Origin: WTAW01 sp050115915
Lineage (GTDB): Bacteria > Acidobacteriota > Aminicenantia > Aminicenantales > Aminicenantaceae
DNA length: 12,010 bases
Direction of reading: 5' to 3'
NCBI GenBank assembly: GCA_050115915.1
Contig: JASFPP010000121.1
Location: 1-12,010, forward strand
Below the pieces are notes generated by a model, which saw nothing but the letters and a program-made list of their open reading frames with translations, was not told the DNA's origin and made no database searches. Shown one piece after another: positions 5,747 through 12,010 of the stretch. Both the position numbers and the translations under genes were made by a program. Each line of letters begins with the position of its first letter. The first letter of the stretch is position 1.

Positions 5747-6775
5747 ATGAGCACACACAAAGGGTTCCGGTTTGCGCTTGTCGGGTCAGATACGTTTCGT
5801 GGAAAAGAATTAACAGGTCTTCTCAACAAAAGGAAGATCCAAATCCGCGAGATGGAATTTTATGACCCGGGAATTGTGGAGGAATTCAGCAAGCTCACAC
5901 AGTTCCGGGGAGAGCCCAAAGTCGTTCATCACCTGGATGAAAATGCCTTTGAGGGAATCGATCTTGCCTTTTTTGCAGCAGATCCGCAGACAAACCTTGA
6001 GTTCGGCCCGCTCGCCTCAAAGAAAAAGAATTGGGTGATCGATCTCAGTGAGGCCTTTAACAGAGATATAAAAGTGCCCTTGGTTGTTGCTGGTGTGAAT
6101 GATGGTGTTTTGCAGAAGAAGAAACACGGTATTGTCGCCAACCCTCATCCTGTGACCATATTTCTTTCCCACCTTTTTCACCTCCTCCAGAAGAGTTTCG
6201 GCCTAGAAGAAGCGGATGCGACAGTGCTGCAACCCGTGAGCGCTTTCGCCGATTCGGGAATAGTGGAACTGGCCAACCAGTGTTTTGATGTGCTCCGCGG
6301 CAGCCAGATCGAGAAGAAGGTTTTTAAAACACAGATCGCCTTTAATCTGCTTTCCCAGATCGAAGAAGTCAATTCTGACGGGTTGGCAGCCGGCGAAGAG
6401 CAACTCATCTATGAAATAAGGCGAGTTTTAGACACAAGTGAATTGCGGCTGGCCCTTTCGCTCATTCAGGCTCCCGTTTTCCACACATATTCTATTATGA
6501 CCCGGTGTCTGTTAGGGAGAGAGGTTTCTGTTGCTGATTTAGAAGATCTATTCAAAAATACACAGAATTTTGAGTTGGGATCTTCGATTCCCTCGAGTCC
6601 CACCACATCAGTGGATGTTGCCGGAAAAGACCAGATCTATGTCGGACGGATAAAAAGCGACACATCCTTTCCGCGGAGCTTCTGGATCTGGATCGTCGCT
6701 GACAATCTCACGCGGGGCTCCTCAGTCAATGCGCTTGAGATCGCCGAAGCGATCTTGTCTCGACCGCCGAACTGA
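5747..6775 (+). CDS. Aspartate-semialdehyde-dehydrogenase-fold protein lacking the catalytic Cys (USG-1-like)
   Basis: A 342-aa protein with the size and domain plan of aspartate-semialdehyde dehydrogenase (ASADH). N-terminal nucleotide-binding domain begins FALVGSDTFRGKEL (residues 9-22), where true enzymes have a GATGxVG loop. At the position of the active-site NPNC the protein reads NPHPVTI (132-138), so the catalytic Cys is Pro135. Later family landmarks remain: EVNSDGLAAGEEQLIYEIRR region (207-226) and APVFHTYS (242-249) with the His usually near the substrate. The combination resembles E. coli USG-1, an ASADH homologue also without the Cys. It is therefore unlikely to reduce aspartyl phosphate; its role is unknown. 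It has a weak ribosome site and sits three bases before the ABC exporter start, so it is co-translated within the operon. Confidence 0.82.
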   Translation: MSTHKGFRFALVGSDTFRGKELTGLLNKRKIQIREMEFYDPGIVEEFSKLTQFRGEPKVVHHLDENAFEGIDLAFFAADPQTNLEFGPLASKKKNWVIDLSEAFNRDIKVPLVVAGVNDGVLQKKKHGIVANPHPVTIFLSHLFHLLQKSFGLEEADATVLQPVSAFADSGIVELANQCFDVLRGSQIEKKVFKTQIAFNLLSQIEEVNSDGLAAGEEQLIYEIRRVLDTSELRLALSLIQAPVFHTYSIMTRCLLGREVSVADLEDLFKNTQNFELGSSIPSSPTTSVDVAGKDQIYVGRIKSDTSFPRSFWIWIVADNLTRGSSVNALEIAEAILSRPPN

Positions 6776-6778
6776 AAA

Positions 6779-8581
6779 ATGAGAGAAATTCTGAGGCTTT
6801 TAAACATCACTTTAAAGGAGAAGCGGAGGCTTCTGCTCTTCTTTTGCTTTTCCATCTTCGTCGCTTTTTTTACATATCTCTTTGTCAACCTGGTCCAACC
6901 CATTCTGGACAATATGATCAGTTATGAGTCACAGGCGGCTGTCCAGAAGACCCGGCTTATGGATTATGTGTTCGAACACCTCAGCATCTCCCAGCAGGAT
7001 GTTTACTGGTTCCTTCCCATCCTGGTCGTTGTGGTGATCTTTGGAAAAGGACTGTTCACCTTCCTTTCCACCTTGATCATGAAGGCTATCGGACATAGGG
7101 CATCCAAGCGACTCAGGGATGATCTTTTTGAACATCTTGTTTACCAGTCCATGGATTATTTTGACCAAAGGTCTACGGGTGAGATCATGTCCAGGGTCAC
7201 CAGCGATGTGGAAAAGATCCAACAGGCCGTATCGGGCAGCATGGGTGATTTTATTCGAGAAGTTTTTGTCCTGGTCGCGCTCCTTATTTACATCTTCTAC
7301 ACGGATTGGCGGCTTGCAATCGTGGCCTTCGTGATTGCTCCTCTTGCTGCGATTCCTCTTGCGATCTTCAGCCGGAAACTCAAGAAGCGCGGGAAGCAAA
7401 GCCAGGCACAAATGGCCGGGATCTACGAGCAGCTCTATGAAAGTATCACAGGAAGCAAGATCGTTAAAGCTTTCACAATGGAGCGTTTCGAGTTGAAGAA
7501 ATTTCTCGAGGCGACTCATAACTTTTTCAAATCCAGCATGCGGCTTGCCAGGATAGAGAGTTTATCCTCTCCTTTTATGGAGTTTTTGGGGGGAGCTGTG
7601 GGGGCTTTTGTCCTCTATGTGGGGATGCAGAGGATCACCGAAGGTTACATCAGCCCTGGTGATTTTGGATCCTTTGTCGTTGCGATTTTTTACTCCTACA
7701 CGCCTATAAAAAGGCTCAGCCGGGCCAACAATGTCATCCAGCAGGGTGTTGCCAGCTATGAAAGGATTTTGGATATCCTCGAGAGTAAACCCAAAATTCG
7801 GGATCATCCCAAGGCCTATCCGCTTCCTCCTGTCAAAGGAAAGGTCACATTCAAGAATGTGTCTTTCAGCTATAATGAAGCACGGCCTGTGCTCCATGAT
7901 GTGAGCTTCGAGGTCAATCCTACAGAGATGGTGGCTGTTGTCGGACTCAGCGGTTCCGGAAAAACAACGATCATAAACCTCCTTTCCCGCTTCTATGAGC
8001 CTACTATGGGATCGATACACATTGACGATATCGATATCAGCGAAGTGACGGTGGCATCCCTCCGGTCTCAGATCGGCCTGGTTACGCAGGAACTCATTCT
8101 CTTCAACGATTCGATATGCAACAACATTGCCTACGGATTGGAAGAGATGCCCTTCGAGAGAGTCGAAGGAGCGGCTAGGGCGGCCATGGCTTATGAATTC
8201 ATAAGGGAGCTTCCCCAAGCGTACGATACAAAGATAGGGGAGAGGGGAGTTTTGCTTTCCAGCGGCCAGAGGCAGCGTTTGGCCATCGCACGTGCACTTC
8301 TCAAAAATCCACCGATCCTCATATTGGATGAGGCCACCTCTGCTCTCGATTCGGAATCTGAAAGGCTCATCCAAGTTGCTATGACCAATGTCATGAAGGA
8401 TCGGACTACGGTGGTCATCGCCCATCGCCTCTCAACGATCCGGAATGCCGACAAGATCCTGGTCGTGGACAGGGGAAAGATCGTTGAGACGGGCACCCAT
8501 GAGGATCTCTGTCAAATGGATGGTATTTATAAAAAGCTGTATGACCTTCAATTCCCGGAAGAAAAGGAAGGGCCTTCATGA
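6779..8581 (+). CDS. MsbA-like ABC exporter, fused permease and ATPase
   Basis: A 600-aa half-transporter: N-terminal six-helix membrane domain (hydrophobic spans about 18-40, 79-100, 157-196, 264-310) followed by an ATPase domain. ATPase motifs: Walker A GLSGSGKTT at 389-397, Q-loop Q437, signature LSSGQ at 493-497, Walker B LILDEA at 514-519, D-loop SALD at 521-524, H-loop His549. Architecture and length fit MsbA-type lipid A/phospholipid flippases acting as homodimers in the inner membrane; a multidrug exporter of the same subfamily cannot be excluded. The signature has Ser where Gly is most common (LSGGQ), a tolerated variant. Starts three bases after the USG-1-like stop and its stop overlaps the yicC start (ATGA). 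Confidence 0.9.
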   Translation: MREILRLLNITLKEKRRLLLFFCFSIFVAFFTYLFVNLVQPILDNMISYESQAAVQKTRLMDYVFEHLSISQQDVYWFLPILVVVVIFGKGLFTFLSTLIMKAIGHRASKRLRDDLFEHLVYQSMDYFDQRSTGEIMSRVTSDVEKIQQAVSGSMGDFIREVFVLVALLIYIFYTDWRLAIVAFVIAPLAAIPLAIFSRKLKKRGKQSQAQMAGIYEQLYESITGSKIVKAFTMERFELKKFLEATHNFFKSSMRLARIESLSSPFMEFLGGAVGAFVLYVGMQRITEGYISPGDFGSFVVAIFYSYTPIKRLSRANNVIQQGVASYERILDILESKPKIRDHPKAYPLPPVKGKVTFKNVSFSYNEARPVLHDVSFEVNPTEMVAVVGLSGSGKTTIINLLSRFYEPTMGSIHIDDIDISEVTVASLRSQIGLVTQELILFNDSICNNIAYGLEEMPFERVEGAARAAMAYEFIRELPQAYDTKIGERGVLLSSGQRQRLAIARALLKNPPILILDEATSALDSESERLIQVAMTNVMKDRTTVVIAHRLSTIRNADKILVVDRGKIVETGTHEDLCQMDGIYKKLYDLQFPEEKEGPS

Positions 8582-9456
8582 TATCCAGCATGACCGGTTT
8601 TGCCGAAAAAAAATGTGAATCCAAGTCCCTCTCTGTGAAGATATCCATCCGGACCTTGAATCACCGTTTCTTCGACTGGAACTATCGCGGATATCCGATC
8701 AAAGATCTGGAACCGCAGATGAGAACCGTATGTCAAAAAAAGATCAGAAGAGGCCGGGTCGATGTGACGCTCGATGTCCAGTTTATGGATCCTTCGAAGT
8801 GGGAGATCGCAATCAATGAGGGATTGTTAAGAGATATACTCGACACGCTGGATAATGTCTCTGTAAAAATATCCAAGAGCGTTGCGTTCAAGGTGGAAAA
8901 TCTTTTTAACCTTCCTCACGTGTTCGAGCTTAAGAAGAAAGATCTCACCCGGGAGGAATCTCGCTTTTTGCGCGGATGTTTCGAAAGCGCACTGGACGAT
9001 CTCATCCAGAGTCGTTTAAGAGAGGGCAGAGAGCTGAAAAAAGAACTTCAGGCTCATTTGAGAGAAATGGGACAGATTCTCCCCCGCCTAAACAAACTGA
9101 CGAAAAAGCAGCCTTACCACATCCAAGAAAAACTGAAAGAGCGGTTGGTCGCCCTCGGGAATGATATGTCTTTCTCGGAGGATAAGCTTTTGGAAGAAGC
9201 TGCCGTCATCGCCCAGAGGTATGATACGAGCGAGGAGGTAGAGAGGCTGAAATGCCATCTCGGATATTTCCGCGAGCTTCTGGCTGCGAAGGAAGGGGAG
9301 CCGCTCGGTCGAAAGATGGACTTTGTTGTCCAGGAAATGTACAGGGAGACGAACACGATCAACTCCAAGTCTCAGGATATAGCGATAACTCAGGAATGTA
9401 TGCGTTTAAAGAGCGAGCTGGAGAGTTTGCGCCAACAAATTCAAAACATCGAATAA
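8578..9456 (+). CDS. yicC: YicC/YloC-family endoribonuclease
   Basis: A 292-aa protein with full YicC family features. N-terminus: SMTGFA at residues 4-9, IRTLNHRFFD at 24-33 and the RRGRVDVTL block at 57-65. C-terminal DUF1732 signature: RYDTSEEVERLKCHL, GRKMDFVVQEM, RETNTINSKS and the terminal ESLRQQIQNIE. The E. coli member is an endoribonuclease of RNA turnover. The ATG overlaps the exporter stop by four bases (ATGA), giving translational coupling. The yicC-gmk pairing is widely conserved, which supports both assignments. Confidence 0.95.
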   Translation: MISSMTGFAEKKCESKSLSVKISIRTLNHRFFDWNYRGYPIKDLEPQMRTVCQKKIRRGRVDVTLDVQFMDPSKWEIAINEGLLRDILDTLDNVSVKISKSVAFKVENLFNLPHVFELKKKDLTREESRFLRGCFESALDDLIQSRLREGRELKKELQAHLREMGQILPRLNKLTKKQPYHIQEKLKERLVALGNDMSFSEDKLLEEAAVIAQRYDTSEEVERLKCHLGYFRELLAAKEGEPLGRKMDFVVQEMYRETNTINSKSQDIAITQECMRLKSELESLRQQIQNIE

Positions 9457-9468
9457 CAAAGGAGAGAG

Positions 9469-10074
9469 ATGTTATATGTCGTGAGTGGCCCGTCAGGCTG
9501 TGGAAAGTCCACACTCGTCCGGATGGTGATGCGAGATATCAAAGACCTCGAGTTTTCCGTTTCGCACACAACCCGGATAAAAAGAGAAACGGAACGAGAA
9601 GGAAAGGACTATTACTTCGTTACTAAAGAAGAGTTCAAAGAGATGATCGACGCAAATTTATTCATAGAGTGGGCTGTTGTCCATGGGAATTATTATGGGA
9701 CATCGCGGAGAGAGATCGAAAGAAAAACCGTGCAGCAAAGTCTTATTTTGGATATCGATGTGCAAGGCGCTCAACAGATCAAGGAGAAGCATAAAAAGGC
9801 GATATTCGTCTTTGTTCTTCCCCCACGATACAACGAACTCAAAAAAAGGCTTGAGAACCGCGGGGAGGATAGCCCCCAGACAATAAAGAAGAGGCTCGAA
9901 ATGGCGAGGCGTGAAATCCGGTCTTACCCCATGTTTGACTACATCATCATCAACGATAAGCTGGAAGGTGCGGCCGAGGAGTTAAAATCCATTATTATTA
10001 GCCAGAGGTGCCTTCTCGATGTCAGGCAGAAGGAGATCGTTCCCATTCTTCAGAGTTTTTCCGAGGGAGGATGA
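9469..10074 (+). CDS. gmk: Guanylate kinase
   Basis: Phosphorylates GMP to GDP with ATP, in the cytoplasm, as part of guanine nucleotide supply. 201 aa, normal length. Seen: P-loop GPSGCGKST at residues 7-15, GMP-binding SHTTR at 32-36 and the IEWAVVHGNYYGTS segment at 66-79, DIDVQGA at 95-101 and the Arg-rich lid (KKRLENRG...KKRLEMARRE). AAGGAGA five bases before the ATG sets the start. Its stop lies inside an ATGA next to coaBC. It differs from the usual gmk neighbourhood in having no rpoZ directly after it. Confidence 0.97.
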   Translation: MLYVVSGPSGCGKSTLVRMVMRDIKDLEFSVSHTTRIKRETEREGKDYYFVTKEEFKEMIDANLFIEWAVVHGNYYGTSRREIERKTVQQSLILDIDVQGAQQIKEKHKKAIFVFVLPPRYNELKKRLENRGEDSPQTIKKRLEMARREIRSYPMFDYIIINDKLEGAAEELKSIIISQRCLLDVRQKEIVPILQSFSEGG

Positions 10075-10079
10075 CCGAA

Positions 10080-11273
10080 ATGGAAAAGGTCGTTGTAGGA
10101 ATCTGCTCATCCATAAGTGTTTATAAATCCTGCGAGATCATTAGAGGCTTTCAGAAAAAAGGCTATGCGGTCCAGGCTATTATGACAAAAAATGCCACTT
10201 TTTTGATCCAGCCTCTCTTGATAAGCGCCATCACCGAGAATCCCGTCCATGTGGATACCTTTGATCGTAAGGCAACAGAGGAAATATCCCATATTTCTTT
10301 GGCAAAAGAGGCCATTCTTTTTGTTGTGGCGCCAGCGACGGTAAACATGATCGGCAAGATGGCTTCCGGGATTGCCGACGACTTTCTCTCGACCTTTTAT
10401 ATGGCCTCGAAGTGTCCCGTGCTGGTTGCACCTGCCATGAACGAAGCTATGTTCCTTCACACACAGACACAGCTGAATATCAAGAAGCTCGAATCCTTGG
10501 GGGTAAACTTTGTCGAACCCGATCGGGGTTATCTCGCCTGTGGAGATGAGGGATGGGGACGGCTGGCCTCTCCCGAAAAGATCGTTGAAGAAGGATTGAA
10601 TTTGATAGGACAAAGCCAAAGCTTGTCGGGCCAGAATGTGCTTGTCACGGCGGGTCCCACCCGGGAGTTTTTGGATCCCGTTCGCTTCCTCTCAAACCGT
10701 TCATCGGGGAGAATGGGTTATGCGATCGCAGAGGAGGCGCTCAAACGGGGTGCCAGCGTCACTCTGATTTCCGGTCCCACACACCTATCTCCTCCTCAGG
10801 GCGTGGAACTGTTCATGGTCCAGACCACAGATGAAATGGCTAGCCAGACCATCGAGCACTCTGAAGAGGCAAACATCGTTATTATGGCAGCAGCTGTATC
10901 CGATATCACATTCAAAGATGTGTCCTCCCAGAAAATTAAGAGAAAGGGATTGCAGCAAGACGTCAAGCTCGTCCAGACTCAAGACATTCTTAAAAAGCTC
11001 GGAGAGAAAAAGGGAGACAAAATTCTCATCGGGTTTGCGGCGGAGACAGAGAATATCCAGGCCAATGCTTTGCGTAAGATCGAGGATAAAAATCTTGATT
11101 TTATCGTAGCCAACGATGTCGCTGACGAGACGATCGGTTTCGAATCGGATTTTAACCAGGTCATGTTTGTGTACCCTGAGGGACAAGTGACTCAGACGGA
11201 TAGGATGAGCAAGATGGATATCAGTCGGCTCATTTGGGACAGAGTAGAGGATCTCCTTGGACAAAAAAGCTAA
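10080..11273 (+). CDS. coaBC: Bifunctional phosphopantothenoylcysteine decarboxylase/synthase
   Basis: Makes 4'-phosphopantetheine for coenzyme A in two steps. The ATG at 10080 is preferred: GGAGG (10066-10070) is nine bases before it but directly abuts the alternative ATG at 10071. From there the protein is 397 aa. CoaC half: the catalytic His in ISHISLA (His71), APATVN at 84-89, GIADD at 97-101, the flavin-site PAMN at 118-121 and the active Cys154 in GYLACGDEGWG. CoaB half: AGPTREFLDPVRFLSNRSSGRMG region at 191-213, AAAVSDI at 270-276, the KIKRKG Lys at 285-290, GFAAET at 318-323 and NDV at 345-347. All key residues are present, so both activities should be intact. Confidence 0.95.
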   Translation: MEKVVVGICSSISVYKSCEIIRGFQKKGYAVQAIMTKNATFLIQPLLISAITENPVHVDTFDRKATEEISHISLAKEAILFVVAPATVNMIGKMASGIADDFLSTFYMASKCPVLVAPAMNEAMFLHTQTQLNIKKLESLGVNFVEPDRGYLACGDEGWGRLASPEKIVEEGLNLIGQSQSLSGQNVLVTAGPTREFLDPVRFLSNRSSGRMGYAIAEEALKRGASVTLISGPTHLSPPQGVELFMVQTTDEMASQTIEHSEEANIVIMAAAVSDITFKDVSSQKIKRKGLQQDVKLVQTQDILKKLGEKKGDKILIGFAAETENIQANALRKIEDKNLDFIVANDVADETIGFESDFNQVMFVYPEGQVTQTDRMSKMDISRLIWDRVEDLLGQKS

Positions 11274-11904
11274 CCGATCTCTTGCAGACATCCAAGAGAA
11301 CCTTCGATTTCTTTCTGAGATAGGAGCCGATTTTATCACCCAAGGCCATTCTCCTCTGTCGATCGAAGAGAGAATTCTAAACTGTCAAAAATGTCCCCTC
11401 GCTGCGACGCGGACAAAAGCAGTCCCCGGAGAAGGAAATGGCGATGCAGACCTGATGTTTATCGGGGAGGCTCCAGGACGGGATGAGGATCTCCAGGGGA
11501 GACCTTTTGTCGGCAGAGCAGGACAGCTCCTTACCAAGATCATCCAAGCCATGAACTTCAGCCGGGATGATGTCTACATCACAAATATCGTGAAGTGCAG
11601 ACCCCCGAACAACAGGGAGCCGAATCGCGAAGAAACGGATGAATGCAAAGCTTATCTTTTTGAGCAGATAGCAAGTATAAAGCCCAAGGTTATTGTCACT
11701 TTGGGGAATGTCCCGACGCATTTTTTTATCCCGAGCAAGCAAGGCGTGACAGCCTTGCGTGGTACTTTCCAGCCGTTCGAAGATATTCTGGTGATGCCCA
11801 CCTTCCACCCCTCTTATCTTGTTAGGAATGAATCCAACAGGTTGCTGAAAAAAAAGGTTTGGGAGGACATGAAAAAAGTGATGGCCTATCTGGGCAGAAC
11901 ATGA
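11257..11904 (+). CDS. Family 4 (Fe-S) uracil-DNA glycosylase
   Basis: Removes uracil from DNA after cytosine deamination or misincorporation, starting base-excision repair. 215 aa. The four cluster ligands are visible: Cys43 and Cys46 (NCQKCPLA), Cys114 (KCRPPNNREP) and Cys130 (ETDEC). Active-site motif GEAPGRDED at 70-78, GRPFVGRAGQ at 81-90, and the DNA-binding HPSYLVR at 184-190. The start is TTG at 11257, with GAGG six bases upstream, and overlaps the coaBC end by 17 bases; no better in-frame ATG comes before the conserved N-terminus. Its stop overlaps the priA start (ATGA). All features agree with an active enzyme of the thermophile-type UDGa family, though the family is not limited to thermophiles. 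Confidence 0.93.
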   Translation: MDKKANRSLADIQENLRFLSEIGADFITQGHSPLSIEERILNCQKCPLAATRTKAVPGEGNGDADLMFIGEAPGRDEDLQGRPFVGRAGQLLTKIIQAMNFSRDDVYITNIVKCRPPNNREPNREETDECKAYLFEQIASIKPKVIVTLGNVPTHFFIPSKQGVTALRGTFQPFEDILVMPTFHPSYLVRNESNRLLKKKVWEDMKKVMAYLGRT

Positions 11905-12010
11905 CCTTATTTGCTGAAGTCGTTCTTCCACTTCCTTTAGACAAACTCTTTCTCTACATCGTTCCTGATTCTCAGAGGGAGAACGTGGGAGTGGGATAAG
12001 AACCCGGGAT
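11901..12010 (+). CDS. priA: Primosomal protein N' (PriA helicase), 5' end only
   Basis: The 5' end of a gene cut by the window edge. The first 32 codons give FAEVVLPLPLDKLFLYIVP and following residues, a clear match to the start of the PriA DNA-binding domain, the replication-restart helicase. Placement after coaBC agrees with the common gmk-coaBC-priA order. It overlaps the glycosylase stop (ATGA). In this frame a TAA occurs at 11997-11999; a one-base shift near 11990-11996 would continue as GIRTRD, resembling the usual PG-x-R-V turn. This may be a sequence error at the edge or a real frameshift. Confidence 0.7.

Noticed and set aside
7562..8425. Long open frame on the - strand (287 codons) antisense to the ABC exporter
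   Set aside because: It is the shadow of a well-supported gene with all ABC motifs; its translation shows no family pattern and it has no credible start signals. Similar antisense open frames over galU, coaBC and the glycosylase were rejected for the same reason.

Overview
The window looks like a chromosomal stretch from a Gram-negative (diderm) bacterium of moderate GC content. Evidence for an outer membrane is a FadL-type porin with a signal peptide and a C-terminal aromatic residue, plus an MsbA-like lipid-flippase-type ABC exporter. The gene order yicC-gmk-coaBC-family 4 uracil-DNA glycosylase-priA, together with USG-1-like and YdcH-like genes, is compatible with an uncultured lineage such as Aminicenantes or a neighbouring phylum. 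That placement is inference only; no 16S rRNA or other decisive marker is present.

Layout. Left part (1-2990, + strand): a small NifU C-terminal-domain Fe-S protein, a FadL/OMPP1/TodX outer-membrane protein with its own promoter and a strong intrinsic terminator, and galU (UDP-glucose synthesis). Middle part (about 3000-5480, mostly - strand, visibly more AT-rich): an accessory-looking island beside tRNA-Phe(GAA). It holds two paralogous stand-alone receiver (CheY-like) proteins, a small zinc-ribbon protein with a near-consensus promoter, a small protein of unknown function, the intact tRNA-Phe with a near-consensus promoter, and a degenerate tRNA-Phe copy. Receiver gene, leader and tRNA with its 3' flank occur twice in the same order, so the island arose at least partly by an old segmental duplication. 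A + strand structured RNA candidate ending in an intrinsic terminator lies between the second receiver and the zinc-ribbon gene. Right part (5450-12010, + strand): one tightly packed housekeeping operon led by an extended -10 promoter: ydcH-like, USG-1-like (aspartate-semialdehyde-dehydrogenase fold without the catalytic Cys), msbA-like ABC exporter, yicC endoribonuclease, gmk, coaBC, family 4 uracil-DNA glycosylase, and the 5' end of priA. Stops and starts overlap or nearly touch throughout.

How they work together: the operon combines GMP phosphorylation, coenzyme A synthesis, uracil repair, replication restart, RNA turnover and lipid export, a housekeeping mix also seen in part in other bacteria (Bacillus yloC-gmk-rpoZ-coaBC-priA). 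The rpoZ gene usually found between gmk and coaBC is absent. The most interesting area is the tRNA-Phe island: duplicated receivers, an att-like 34-bp tRNA repeat, two orphan small proteins and a possible kissing-loop RNA.
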